Shown here: one piece after another, positions 16,713 to 26,618 of the stretch
Numbering within the stretch: the first letter of the stretch is position 1
How the letters are laid out: each line of letters opens with the position of its first letter
From: Streptomyces sp. NBRC 110028
GTDB lineage: Bacteria; Actinomycetota; Actinomycetes; Streptomycetales; Streptomycetaceae
Length of the DNA stretch: 64,000 nt
Assembly: GCF_001417735.1 (NCBI RefSeq)
Contig: NZ_BBUZ01000025.1
Coordinates: 372,001 to 436,000 of the forward strand
Reading direction: 5' to 3'
The notes under the pieces: generated by a model
What the model was told of the DNA's origin: nothing
The model's input: only the letters and a program-made list of their open reading frames with translations
Database searches by the model: none
Program-made: the position numbers and the translations under genes

Positions 16713-18884
16713 GTGGGGGAGCGGCAGGGCGTGACGAACAGGGAGCGAAGCGGACTGCGCGGTGCCCCGGGACCGGGGGCGGGCTCCGGTGCCCTCGGGG
16801 CCCGGACGCCACGGACGATGATGGTGCTCGGCGCTCTCTGGCTGCTGGCCGGTCTGCTCGCCGCCCGGCAGGCCGCGGCGGTGCTGCGGCTGCCTCCGGA
16901 CGAGCGGCTGACCGACCTGGAGACCTGGATCGGCGAGCAGGGCGTCCTCCATGTGGGCGGTTCACTGTACGACGGGGACGCGTTCACCGGAACCCCGTTC
17001 TCCGGGCTGGTGCTCAAACCGCTGACCCGGGCCGCCGAGCAGAGCCTGGGCGTCGCCTGGACGTTCGGCACCCTGCTGCTCGTCGTCGTCCTCGGGCTGA
17101 CGGCCGCGCGTGCCCTGCCGAAGCCGGTCTCCCGCCGCGGCTCGCTGCTGGCCGCGCCGCTGGCGCTGTGCCTGCTGACGCTGTCCCTGCCGGTCCGCAG
17201 CACCTTCACCCTCGGTCAGACCAGCATCATCCCGGTGCTGTTGGTCGTGCTGACCGTGCTGCCCCGCACCTCCGGCCGGCAGGCGGGCGTGCTCATCGGC
17301 GTGGCCGCCGCCCTGCAGCCGGCGCTGCTGCTGTTCGGCGTCGTCATGTGGCTGCTGGGGCGGCGGCGTTCGGCCGCGCTGGCGGGCGTGACGTTCGCCG
17401 CGTGCACCGTGCTGGCCTGGGTGGCCATGCCGCGCGACTCGTCGTCGTACTGGATCCACCACCTCGGCGGCGCCGGGCTCGGCGAGCCCGCCGACAGCCT
17501 GGCCAACCAGTCGCTGCACGGGCTGCTGCTGCGCATCGGTCTTGAGGGGCCGGTCGAGCTGGCGCTGCTGGCGGTCCTGGCGGTGGCGGTCGCGGTCGTC
17601 GGGCTGCGGCGCGCGGTGCGGTACGCGCGGGACGGGCAGCTGCTGCTGGCCGCGGCGATCACCGGCTGTGTGGCGCTGGCGGTCTCGCCCACCTCCTGGC
17701 AGTACCAGCAGCTGTGGATCCTGCTCGCGGTCGTCGGCCGGGTGGGCCGCCGGGCCTCCGACCGGCTGGTGTGGCCGGTGCTGGTGGTGCTGGTGATGAC
17801 GCTGAGCCGTACCGCGCTGCTGCCCGACCTGGAGATCGCCGGGCACATCGGTGACAACGCGCCGCTGCTGGCCGCCCTCGCCGCGGCCTGTCTGGTGCCG
17901 TTCATCTCCCGGACCTCCCCTCGCTGGGACCGCCCGGAGCCGACGCCGGTCCAGGAGCCGCGGCGGGGCCGCTTCGCCTGGATGCCGCTGCTGCGCTTCG
18001 TGCGGCGGCCGCTGTCCCGGCCGAACCTGCTGCTGGAGCTGATGTTCATCCGCGTCGGCTACTTCGCGTACTCGTGGATCCGCGCCCACGCGCCGGACGA
18101 GCGCGGCGTCGCCGAGGGCCACGGCCACCAGGTGCTGTCCATCGAGAGCTTCCTCCACATCGACATCGAGCACTGGTTCAACCGCCTGGTCGCGGACACC
18201 CCGTGGCTGAAGGACGGCATGAACTGGTACTACAGCACCTTCCACTTCCTCATCCCGCTGTCCCTGCTGGGCTGGCTCTATCTGCGCCGCCCCGCCACCT
18301 ACCGCTGGGCCCGCACCCCGCTCGCGTTCGCGACGCTGCTGGCGCTGGTCGGCTTCTGGCTCTACCCGCTGGCCCCGCCGCGGCTGATGGGCCTCGGATA
18401 CGTCGACACGGCGCACGGCCCGCAGGACCTGAGCAACCCGGACTTCGGCGCGCTCACCAAGCTGTCCAACCAGTACGCGGCCATGCCGTCGCTGCACGTC
18501 GGCTGGTCGCTGTGGTGCGGGGTGGTCATCGCGCTGGTGGCGCCGTACCTGTGGATGAGGATCCTCGGCATGCTGTACCCGCTGCTCACGGTCGCGGTGA
18601 TCGTCGGCACGGCGAACCACTATGTGCTGGACGCGGTGGGCGGCGCGGCCGTCGTCGCGGCCGGATTCGGTCTGCAGTACGTGCTGCTCGGGGTCGGCCG
18701 GAAGCCCGCCGAGGAGGCGGACGGCCCGGTCACCGAGATGCTGTCGGCGGGCGTCCGGGGCGTACGGGAGCGCGCCCGGGCGCTGGTACGAAGGCCGCGC
18801 GCCGTGGCGCCGGGAGGAACGTCCGAGGGGGCGGAGGTCCCCCATGAGGAGGAGGCCGCCGCATCGGCCGACGCCTCGCGTTGA
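16713..18884 (+). CDS. Bifunctional GT87 glycosyltransferase / PAP2 phosphatase membrane protein
   Basis: A 723-residue polytopic membrane protein. The N-terminal half (about 1-400) has many transmembrane segments and the pattern of GT87 polyprenyl-phosphate-mannose-dependent mannosyltransferases (STFTLGQTSIIPVLLVVLT). The C-terminal half (about 430-670) is a PAP2-type domain with YAAMPSLHVGWSLWCGV and NHYVLDAVGGAAVVA, the two catalytic-histidine motifs. A likely role is transfer of mannose from a lipid-linked donor plus dephosphorylation of a polyprenyl-phosphate or lipid intermediate in cell-envelope glycan synthesis; the exact substrate is unknown. GTG 16713 is used; GTG 16731 behind GGGGAG is an alternative. 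Confidence 0.8.
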   Translation: MGERQGVTNRERSGLRGAPGPGAGSGALGARTPRTMMVLGALWLLAGLLAARQAAAVLRLPPDERLTDLETWIGEQGVLHVGGSLYDGDAFTGTPFSGLVLKPLTRAAEQSLGVAWTFGTLLLVVVLGLTAARALPKPVSRRGSLLAAPLALCLLTLSLPVRSTFTLGQTSIIPVLLVVLTVLPRTSGRQAGVLIGVAAALQPALLLFGVVMWLLGRRRSAALAGVTFAACTVLAWVAMPRDSSSYWIHHLGGAGLGEPADSLANQSLHGLLLRIGLEGPVELALLAVLAVAVAVVGLRRAVRYARDGQLLLAAAITGCVALAVSPTSWQYQQLWILLAVVGRVGRRASDRLVWPVLVVLVMTLSRTALLPDLEIAGHIGDNAPLLAALAAACLVPFISRTSPRWDRPEPTPVQEPRRGRFAWMPLLRFVRRPLSRPNLLLELMFIRVGYFAYSWIRAHAPDERGVAEGHGHQVLSIESFLHIDIEHWFNRLVADTPWLKDGMNWYYSTFHFLIPLSLLGWLYLRRPATYRWARTPLAFATLLALVGFWLYPLAPPRLMGLGYVDTAHGPQDLSNPDFGALTKLSNQYAAMPSLHVGWSLWCGVVIALVAPYLWMRILGMLYPLLTVAVIVGTANHYVLDAVGGAAVVAAGFGLQYVLLGVGRKPAEEADGPVTEMLSAGVRGVRERARALVRRPRAVAPGGTSEGAEVPHEEEAAASADASR

Positions 18885-18970
18885 AGGGGCCGGGGCACCG
18901 GTCTAGCGTTGGGTAAAGCGGTATGAACGCCAGGAAGTCTCGGGGGTCCCGACCAAGGAGGGATCTGAGG

Positions 18971-19645
18971 ATGTCCCTGGTAACGGCGGCCGCCGCAGCG
19001 CTGGCCGCATCGATGGCCGTCATCTCACCCACGGTCGCCGCGCCGAGCGACACGCACGACCCTTCGCCGAATCCCACGGCGTTCGTCCTGGAGCGGTTCC
19101 GGCCGGCCTCGGCGGCTCAGGGCACCAGTGGCGCGGTGACGTACGACAAGACCCTCGTGCCCACGAGCGCCGTGGTACTCGTCGCGGAGCTGCGGCTCCC
19201 GGGGAAGTGGCACGGGGAGATGATGCGGGACCACGGGATGCAGGACCACGAGATGCGGGACCACGGGATGCACGGGATGCCGCCGCGCGGCACGTTCGTC
19301 TTCCTGGCCCTGCGCGGGGTCGCACCGGACCACCGCTTCGGGATACACGTGCACACCAGGCCGTGCGGCTCCAAACCCGACTCCTCCGGCCCGCACTACC
19401 AGAACATGAAGGACCCGAAGCAGCCGTCCACGAACCCCAAGTACGCCAATCCGCACAATGAGATGTGGCTCGGCGCCACCACCAACAGCAGTGGCGACGC
19501 CCGCGCCAAGTCCTGGGTGAAGTGGCACTTCAGGCCGGGTGAGGCGCGCTCGGTGGTGATCCACGAGCATGGCACCGCCACGCAGACGGGGCACGCGGGC
19601 ATGGCCGGGAACCGGGTGGCCTGCATCAACGTGCCGTTCAAGTGA
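18971..19645 (+). CDS. Secreted Cu/Zn superoxide dismutase-like protein with Met/His-rich insert
   Basis: A protein of 224 residues. The Sec signal peptide reads MSLVTAAAAALAASMAVISP and cleavage is likely after SPTVAA. The SodC-type metal ligands appear in order as FGIHVHTRPCG, NPHNEMW and VVIHEHGTA, with a pairing Cys in GNRVACINVPF. Between the first strands there is an insert rich in Met, His and Asp (EMMRDHGMQDHEMRDHGM, about residues 75-95) that could bind copper. ATG 18971 has AAGGAGG 8 nt upstream and is preferred over ATG 18923, which would add a 16-residue basic extension. Possible roles are extracellular superoxide removal or copper binding. Confidence 0.75.
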   Translation: MSLVTAAAAALAASMAVISPTVAAPSDTHDPSPNPTAFVLERFRPASAAQGTSGAVTYDKTLVPTSAVVLVAELRLPGKWHGEMMRDHGMQDHEMRDHGMHGMPPRGTFVFLALRGVAPDHRFGIHVHTRPCGSKPDSSGPHYQNMKDPKQPSTNPKYANPHNEMWLGATTNSSGDARAKSWVKWHFRPGEARSVVIHEHGTATQTGHAGMAGNRVACINVPFK

Positions 19646-19662
19646 CGCCGGGCGGTGATGGG

Positions 19663-20895
19663 CTACGCGTAGCTCACCCGCAGCTCCTTGATGCCGTTCA
19701 GCCAGGCCGACCGCAGCCGCCGGGGCGCGCCGGTGAGGCGGATGCCGGGGAGGGTGTCCGCGATCGCGTTGAAGATGAGCCGGATCTCCAGTTCGGCCAG
19801 GCTCCTGCCGAGGCAGAAGTGCGGTCCGCCGCCGCCGAAGCCGAGGTGGGGGTTGGGGTCGCGGGTGATGTCGAAGACCTCGGGGCGGTCGAAGACCTCG
19901 GGGTCGTTGTTGGCGGAGGAGTAGAACACGCCGACCCGCTGGCCCGCCCGGATGGACCGGCCGCCGAGGGTGGTGTCCTGGGTGGCGGTGCGCTGGAAGG
20001 ACATCACGGGGGTGGCCCACCGGACGATCTCGTCGGCGGCGGTGGCGGGGCGCTCGCGCCGGAACAGCTCCCACTGGTCGGGGTGGGTGAGGAAGGCGTG
20101 CATGCCGTGGCTGATGGCGTTGCGGGTGGTCTCGTTGCCCGCCACGGCCAGCAGCAGCACGAAGAAGCCGAACTCGTCGGAGCCCAGGTTGCCCTGGTCC
20201 TCGGCGGCGACCAGGGCGCTGACGATGTCCTCGGCGGGGCACTGCTTGCGGTCGGAGGCCAGGTTCATGGCGTACGAGATCAGCTCCATGGCCGACTCGG
20301 CGCCGATCTCCTCGGTGATGGCCAGCTCCGGGTCGTCGTACGCGACCATCTTGTTGGACCAGTCGAAGATCTTGGACCGGTCCTGCTGGGGGATGCCGAT
20401 CAGCTCGGCGATGGCCTGGAGGGGGAGTTCGCAGGCGATGTCGGTGACGAAGTCGCCGGTGCCGTTCTCCTTGGCGGCCGCCACGATGCGTACGGCGCGG
20501 TCGTGGAGGGCGTCCTCCAGGGAGCGGATCGCGCGCGGGGTGAAGCCGCGCTGGACGATCTGGCGGACCCGGGTGTGTTCGGGCGGGTCCATGTTGAGCA
20601 TGATCAGCTTCTGGACCTCGATCTGGTCGCGCTGGATGTGCTCGTTGAAGCGGATGATCGCGGTGTTGCGGTGCGAGGAGAAGATCTCGGGCCGGGTCGA
20701 GACCTCCTTGACGTCGGCGTGCCGGGTGACGGCCCAGTAGCCGTCGTCGTCGTACCCGGCGATGCCGTGCCGCTGGGGGATCCAGGACACGGGGGCCGTC
20801 TGCCGCAGCTGGGCGAACTCGGGGAGTGGCACCCGGTGCTGATGGAGGTCGGGGTCGGTGAAGTCGAAGCCTTCGGGGAGCGCTGGACAGGACAT
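19663..20895 (-). CDS. cyp125: Cytochrome P450 CYP125, steroid C26/27 monooxygenase
   Basis: A 410-residue P450. LPEGFDFTDPDL, IEVQKLIMLNMDPPEHTR, CELPLQAIAELIG and LAVAGNETTRN (I helix) match the remembered sequence of mycobacterial CYP125 almost block for block. The ExxR region is EIVRW and the haem ligand Cys lies in FGGGGPHFCLGRS. CYP125 oxidises the terminal side-chain methyl of cholest-4-en-3-one or cholesterol to start side-chain degradation. ATG 20895 follows TGGAG; a TTG four codons upstream is less likely. It is divergent from thiolase fadA5 as in Mycobacterium tuberculosis, and KstR-type boxes lie between them. Electron donor could be the ferredoxin at 33978. Confidence 0.88.
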   Translation of the reverse strand: MSCPALPEGFDFTDPDLHQHRVPLPEFAQLRQTAPVSWIPQRHGIAGYDDDGYWAVTRHADVKEVSTRPEIFSSHRNTAIIRFNEHIQRDQIEVQKLIMLNMDPPEHTRVRQIVQRGFTPRAIRSLEDALHDRAVRIVAAAKENGTGDFVTDIACELPLQAIAELIGIPQQDRSKIFDWSNKMVAYDDPELAITEEIGAESAMELISYAMNLASDRKQCPAEDIVSALVAAEDQGNLGSDEFGFFVLLLAVAGNETTRNAISHGMHAFLTHPDQWELFRRERPATAADEIVRWATPVMSFQRTATQDTTLGGRSIRAGQRVGVFYSSANNDPEVFDRPEVFDITRDPNPHLGFGGGGPHFCLGRSLAELEIRLIFNAIADTLPGIRLTGAPRRLRSAWLNGIKELRVSYA

Positions 20896-20910
20896 CGGCC
20901 ACTCCAAGAT

Positions 20911-20925
20911 CTGACGGCCTATCAG
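20911..20925. promoter_or_regulatory. CTGAY-N5-RTCAG palindrome, copy 1 (before cyp125)
   Basis: CTGACGGCCTATCAG lies 15 bp upstream of the cyp125 start. It is one of five copies of this 15-bp motif, each before a gene of the steroid/acyl-CoA group. The bound regulator is unknown. Confidence 0.55.
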
Positions 20926-20941
20926 AAAGTGTCCAGAAGGT

Positions 20942-20955
20942 AGTAACGGGTTCTA
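20942..20955. promoter_or_regulatory. KstR-like box, one mismatch (AGTAACGGGTTCTA)
   Basis: It matches the KstR consensus TnnAACnnGTTnnA except for the first base. It lies 46 bp upstream of the cyp125 start, in the cyp125-fadA5 divergent region. Confidence 0.55.
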
Positions 20956-21061
20956 TAACTAGCAAGGGCCATGACGGTCCTTCTTGAGGCGGACGCTTCA
21001 ACTCGCCCTGTGCACAACCCTTGCGCCGTCAGGGCGGGCCTCAGCAAACTGAGCGAAGAAC

Positions 21062-22303
<1,242 letters not shown>

Positions 22304-22428
22304 TTCTTCTTCGAGCGATGCTCGACCGGTGGGTGGCTAGCCTCTGGCATCTCATCGGATCGGCCGCTTGAGGTGATGTGTGCTGTTATCACCTTTCGCG
22401 TGGCCGGAGTCGAAAGGGAAGCGACGAC

Positions 22429-22974
22429 ATGTCAGCTCGCCGAATGCTCACCGGTACGTTCCTGGGGCTGGGAGCCCTGCTCATGGTCTCGACCGCGGTC
22501 GCTCCGGCGGCCACCGCGGCGCCCGTCCCCGTGACCACCCTCAATTGCGACGGTGACACCTATAAGTGCACGGCCGGTCTGCGGTTCGGCGACGGCAGGT
22601 GGTTCGCGGACTGGAATGCGAACGTCTTCCACCAGAGCGCGGCCCGGAGCGCGTCCGCCCAGTCCGCCGAGTCCGCCCAGTCCGCCGAGTCGGTGCGGGC
22701 GCCCGTCCCGGTGACGACCCTCAATTGCGACGGTGACACCTATAAGTGCACGGCCGGTCTGCGGTTCGGCGACGGCAGGTGGGTCGCCCAGTGGGACGCG
22801 CGGGTCTTCCACCAGGCGGGGGCGCAGGCGATGAAGGCGCCGCGGGGCGAGGCCGCGCCCGTCCCGGTGACGGCCCTGAACTGTGACGGCGACACCGGCC
22901 TGTGCACGGCCAACCTCCAGTTCGGTGACGGCAGGTGGGCCGCCCAGTGGGGGGCCAGGATCTTCCACCAGTAA
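22429..22974 (+). CDS. Secreted protein of three tandem 40-residue repeats, function unknown
   Basis: A 181-residue protein with a Sec signal peptide (MSARRMLTGTFLGLGALLM, cleavage probably after ATAA). Three repeats follow, each of the form APVPVTTLNCDGDTYKCTAG plus a segment ending FGDGRW...FHQ. Every repeat carries two Cys seven residues apart (NCDGDTxxC), probably a disulphide. Repeats 1 and 2 are almost identical at DNA level while repeat 3 (NCDGDTGLCTANLQF) has diverged; Ala/Ser-rich linkers separate them. ATG 22429 has AAAGGGAAG 7 nt upstream. I do not recognise the family. It lies between fadA5 and the B12 operon without obvious link to either. Confidence 0.75.
   Translation: MSARRMLTGTFLGLGALLMVSTAVAPAATAAPVPVTTLNCDGDTYKCTAGLRFGDGRWFADWNANVFHQSAARSASAQSAESAQSAESVRAPVPVTTLNCDGDTYKCTAGLRFGDGRWVAQWDARVFHQAGAQAMKAPRGEAAPVPVTALNCDGDTGLCTANLQFGDGRWAAQWGARIFHQ
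22519..22818 (+). repeat. Internal direct duplication with 180-bp period
   Basis: The stretch starting at 22519 recurs at 22699, exactly 180 bp later. The first roughly 85 bases of each copy differ at only about three positions, including synonymous ones, which points to a recent duplication or gene conversion. A third, diverged copy starts at about 22855. Confidence 0.85.
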
Positions 22975-22988
22975 ACGGACCCGCGACG

Positions 22989-23026
22989 GGCGGGCCCGGT
23001 GCGCGACGGGGCGCACCGGGCCCGCC
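22989..23026. terminator. Bidirectional terminator hairpin
   Basis: A perfect 16-bp inverted repeat (GGCGGGCCCGGTGCGC, 22989-23004, with 23011-23026) encloses a 6-nt loop. It sits between the convergent repeat-protein gene and the ECF operon, so it can serve both. Confidence 0.88.
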
Positions 23027-23029
23027 TCG

Positions 23030-23854
23030 TCATGGGCGCTCGAACGCCACCGGCGCCTCGAACGCCGCCCGGCGCGTGGCGCGCCGCAACGCCCCCAGGA
23101 CCGGCCCGCCGAGGGTGAGGGTCAGCGCCACCGTCACCACCGCGCGCGGCAGATCCCAGCCGAGCGAGGTCGCCAGGCAGTACGCCACGAAACGGGCCAG
23201 GTTCGCGCCGACCGCGTCGCCCGGCACATAGCTGATCCCCGAGGACATCCCCTGCGTCAGGGTCCAGCCCTGGAGGTTCATCGCCGTCCCGTACGCCACG
23301 GACGCGACCGCCCCGTACACCGCGAGCAGCACCAGCTCGCGGCGGCCGCGCAGCCGCCCGGCGCCGGGCAGCGCCCCCGCGCCCAGCGCGACCCACCCCA
23401 TCGCCAGCATCTGGTACGGCATCCACGGCCCGACACCGCCGGTGAGCAGCGCGGAGGCGAACATCGTCACCGCGCCGAGCACGAACCCGAAACCGGGGCC
23501 GAGCACCCGCCCCGAGAGCACCATCAGGAAGAACATCGGCTCGATGCCCGCCGTGCCCGCGCCCAGCGGCCGCAGCGCCGCGCCCGCGGCCGCCAGCACC
23601 CCGATCATCGCGATGGCCTTCGCGTCCAGACCGGTGTCGGCGATCGTCGCCACGACCACCGCCAGCAGCAGCGGCAGCAGCGCGGCGAACAGCCAGGGCG
23701 CGTCGGCGGCGTGGGCGGCGACACCGGAGTGGGCGGGCGCGAAGAGGGGCCAGGCGAACGCGGCGGCGCCGGTCGCGGAGACGAGGGCGAGGGCGAGGAG
23801 CGAGCGCGGCCCGAGCCGGACGGCCCGTACCCGGTGGGCGGGGTTCGGGGTCAT
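23030..23854 (-). CDS. ECF transporter S component (probable cobalamin, CbrT type)
   Basis: A 274-residue membrane protein with about six hydrophobic segments, including MFFLMVLSGRVLGPGFGFVLGA and GGVGPWMPYQMLAMGWVALG, typical of ECF substrate-capture subunits. ATG 23854 overlaps the TGA of the ATPase gene (ATGA). It is the last gene of an operon headed by a cobalamin riboswitch, so vitamin B12 or a corrinoid precursor is the probable substrate; the regulatory RNA, not the protein sequence, is the basis for that. Confidence 0.78.
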   Translation of the reverse strand: MTPNPAHRVRAVRLGPRSLLALALVSATGAAAFAWPLFAPAHSGVAAHAADAPWLFAALLPLLLAVVVATIADTGLDAKAIAMIGVLAAAGAALRPLGAGTAGIEPMFFLMVLSGRVLGPGFGFVLGAVTMFASALLTGGVGPWMPYQMLAMGWVALGAGALPGAGRLRGRRELVLLAVYGAVASVAYGTAMNLQGWTLTQGMSSGISYVPGDAVGANLARFVAYCLATSLGWDLPRAVVTVALTLTLGGPVLGALRRATRRAAFEAPVAFERP

Positions 23855-25473
23855 CGTGTCCGCTCCAGCGCCTCGCGCACCTGCGGCACGGTCAGCCACG
23901 GCAGCGGCGCGAGGATCTTCGCGACCTGCGGGGCGAAGGCGGGGGAGGACATCACGACCTCCGCCGTCGGCCCGTCGGCGACCACCTCGCCGTCGGCCAG
24001 GATGACGACCCGGTGGGCGAGGTCGGCCGCCAGCTCCACGTCGTGCGTGGCCAGCACGATGGCGTGGCCGTCCGCCGCCAGCCCGCGCAAGCCCCGCGTC
24101 AGCCGCGCCTTCGCCGCGTAGTCCAGACCGCGCGTCGGCTCGTCCAGCAGCAGGAGCGGCGGGCGGGCGGTGAGGATGACCGACAGCGCGAGGGCGAGCC
24201 GCTGTCCCTCGGACAGATCGCGCGGATGGGTGCCGTCCGCCACCTCGGGCAGCAGGCCCCGGACCAGCTCACGGCAGGTGCCGGGCGCCGCGCCCGCGTC
24301 CTCGTCGGCGGCCGCGCACTCGGCCGCCACCGTGTCCGCGTACAGCAGATCGCGCGGCTCCTGCGGTACGAGCCCCACGTGACGCAGGAGTTCGGCGGGT
24401 CGGGTGCGGTGCGGTACGAGGCGTTCCGCCCCGACGCGCAGCGTTCCGGCGGCCGGTTCGCGCATCCCGACGAGCGCGGCCAGGAGCGTGGACTTCCCGG
24501 CCCCGTTACGGCCCATCAGCGCCACCGTCTCACCGGGCCGCACCGACAGGGTGACCTCACGCAGCGCCTCGACGCGCCCGTGCCGTACGGACAGCCGCTC
24601 GGCCCGTCCCGCGGGCGTCCCGTCCGGCGGGTCGTGCGGCACGGGCGGGGCGAGCGGCGCCAGCCGCTCCCGCAGCGCCCCCGCCCTGCGGCGCGCGTCC
24701 CGTACGGACAGCGGTACCGGGGCCGTCCACCCCGCGAGGCCGCCCAGCGCCACGACCGGCGGCTGCACGGGCGAGACCGGCATGATCTCGGCCGGTGCGC
24801 CGACGACCGGGGGCGCGCCGGGGGCGGGCAGCAGGATCACCTGGTCCGCGTACTGCACGACCCGCTCCAGCCGGTGTTCGGCCATCAGCACCGTCGTGCC
24901 CAGGTCGTGCACCAGCCGCTGCAGCACGGCCAGCACCTCTTCCGCGGCGGCGGGGTCGAGGGCCGAGGTGGGCTCGTCCAGGACCAGGACCTGCGGGTGC
25001 GTGGTGAGCACCGAGCCGATCGCGACCCGCTGCCGCTGCCCGCCGGAGAGCGTCGCGATGGGCCGGTCGCGCAGCTCGGCCAGGCCGAGGAGGTCGAGGG
25101 TCTCCTCCACGCGGCGGCGCATCGTGTCGGGCGGCAGGCCCAGTGACTCCATCCCGTAGGCCAGCTCGTCCTCGACGGTGTCGGTGACGAAGTGCGCGAG
25201 GGGGTCCTGGCCCACGGTGCCGACGGCATCGGCCAGTTCGCGGGGCTTGTGGGTGCGGGTGTCCCGGCCCGCGACCGTGACCCGGCCGCGCAGGGTGCCC
25301 CCGCTGAAGTGCGGCACCAGCCCGGAGACGGCGTTCAGAAGTGTCGACTTGCCGACTCCGGAGGGGCCGATCAGCAGGGCCAGCTCACCTTCCGCAACGG
25401 TGAGGTCCACCCCGTGGAGGGCGGGCCGGGCGGCGCCGTCGTAGGTGACGGACACCTGCTCGAAGCGGATCAC
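23851..25473 (-). CDS. ECF transporter fused ATPase (EcfA-A')
   Basis: A 540-residue protein of two ABC ATPase domains in one chain. Domain 1 (about 1-230) has GPSGVGKST, LSGGQRQRVAIG and VLVLDEPTSALD. Domain 2 (about 290-530) has GRNGAGKST, LSEGQRLALALS and LLLLDEPTRGLD; Glu replaces the second Gly of its signature motif. The GTG at 25473 overlaps the TGA of the EcfT gene (GTGA). It energises the T and S components encoded on either side. Confidence 0.92.
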   Translation of the reverse strand: MIRFEQVSVTYDGAARPALHGVDLTVAEGELALLIGPSGVGKSTLLNAVSGLVPHFSGGTLRGRVTVAGRDTRTHKPRELADAVGTVGQDPLAHFVTDTVEDELAYGMESLGLPPDTMRRRVEETLDLLGLAELRDRPIATLSGGQRQRVAIGSVLTTHPQVLVLDEPTSALDPAAAEEVLAVLQRLVHDLGTTVLMAEHRLERVVQYADQVILLPAPGAPPVVGAPAEIMPVSPVQPPVVALGGLAGWTAPVPLSVRDARRRAGALRERLAPLAPPVPHDPPDGTPAGRAERLSVRHGRVEALREVTLSVRPGETVALMGRNGAGKSTLLAALVGMREPAAGTLRVGAERLVPHRTRPAELLRHVGLVPQEPRDLLYADTVAAECAAADEDAGAAPGTCRELVRGLLPEVADGTHPRDLSEGQRLALALSVILTARPPLLLLDEPTRGLDYAAKARLTRGLRGLAADGHAIVLATHDVELAADLAHRVVILADGEVVADGPTAEVVMSSPAFAPQVAKILAPLPWLTVPQVREALERTR

Positions 25474-26618
25474 TGCGGGACCTCCTCGGGGTCGGGTGGG
25501 GGAGCGGGGGCGACGAACGCCGGGAGCAGCCCCAGCAGGACCCCCGCCGCGGGCCACAGCGGCAGGTCCGGCGCGGTGAGCGGAACGGCGGGCGGATTCA
25601 GGGAGCCCGGTGCGGACGAGGCGGCCCAGACCATGACCGCGGCGACCGCCACCCCCGACCCCGACACCAGCCACGCCCGCGTCCCCCACCGGTCCGGCCG
25701 GTAGCGGCTGCGGACCGACCGGCGCCCGCCCAGCCACAGCCCGCTCAGCGCGGCGAGGAGCCCGGCCAGCAGCAGCGGCAGACCGTACGCCGCGCCCTGC
25801 GAGGACAGCAGCCCGTACGTACCGCAGCAGACCCCGAGCAGTCCGCCCAGCGTCAGCGCGGCCGTCGTACGGCGCACCGCGGGCGGGACCCGCGCGGTCC
25901 GGCCGTAACCGCGCGCGTCCATCGCCGCCGCCAGCGCCACGGACCGCTCCAACGCGCCCTCCAGCACCGGAAGCCCCACCTGGAGCAGCGCCTTCACCCC
26001 ACGGTCGGGGCGGCCCCGCAGCCGTCGCGCCGCGCGCAGCCGCTGGACGTCCGCCACCAGATGCGGCGCGAAAGTCATCGCCACGACCACCGCCACCCCC
26101 GCCTCGTACAGCGCGCCCGGCAGCGACTTGAGCAGCCGCGCCGGGCTGGCCAGCGCGTTCGCCGCGCCGACGCAGACCAGCAGCGTGGCCAGCCGCAGCC
26201 CCTCGTACAGCGCGAACACCAGCCCCTCGGCCGTGACCCGCCCCCCGATCCGCACCCCCCGCGCCCAGTCGGGCAGCGGCACTTCGGGCAGCGTGAACAG
26301 CACCCGCGTGCTCGGGATCGGCGAGCCGAAGAACAGCGCGAAGAGGAGCCGGATCGCCAGCACGGCCAGCCCGAGCCTCAGGAACGCGGCGTAACTGCGG
26401 GCCCAGGGCGCGTCGGTGCGGCGCACGGCCACGACATAGCCCGCGACGGCGACGATCAGCCCGAGCAGCAGCGGATTGGTGGTCCGTGACGCGGCCGTGC
26501 CCAGCCCCAGCGCCCACACCCACCACGCCCCGGCGTGCAGCGCGCCCCCACGACGCGGGGCGGGGGCACCCCGGAGCGCCGTGCGGCTCAGGGCGTCCCG
26601 CGCGCCCACCGCGGTCAT
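25470..26618 (-). CDS. ECF transporter T component (CbiQ/EcfT family)
   Basis: A 382-residue membrane protein. AMDARGYGRTARV is the conserved Ala-Arg-Gly coupling motif that contacts the ATPases, preceded by VVVAMTFAPHLVADVQRLRAARRLRG, the first coupling region. Four to eight transmembrane segments follow; the C-terminal extension (about 260-380) is longer than in the minimal family. ATG 26618 overlaps the stop of the upstream secreted-protein gene (ATGA). It links the S component to the ATPase in this B12-regulated operon. Confidence 0.88.
   Translation of the reverse strand: MTAVGARDALSRTALRGAPAPRRGGALHAGAWWVWALGLGTAASRTTNPLLLGLIVAVAGYVVAVRRTDAPWARSYAAFLRLGLAVLAIRLLFALFFGSPIPSTRVLFTLPEVPLPDWARGVRIGGRVTAEGLVFALYEGLRLATLLVCVGAANALASPARLLKSLPGALYEAGVAVVVAMTFAPHLVADVQRLRAARRLRGRPDRGVKALLQVGLPVLEGALERSVALAAAMDARGYGRTARVPPAVRRTTAALTLGGLLGVCCGTYGLLSSQGAAYGLPLLLAGLLAALSGLWLGGRRSVRSRYRPDRWGTRAWLVSGSGVAVAAVMVWAASSAPGSLNPPAVPLTAPDLPLWPAAGVLLGLLPAFVAPAPPPDPEEVPQ

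Noticed and set aside
16962..18845. 627-codon minus-strand frame opposite the GT87-PAP2 gene
   Set aside because: Gln/Arg/His-rich low-complexity translation typical of an antisense shadow.
19654..19678. Hairpin between the SOD-like gene and cyp125
   Set aside because: The central 12-bp palindrome has no loop and lies largely inside the cyp125 coding end, so a terminator call is not supported.
25474..26526. N-terminal extension of the ECF ATPase
   Set aside because: It overlaps the well-supported EcfT gene in another frame; GTG 25473 gives the canonical ABC start and a GTGA overlap.
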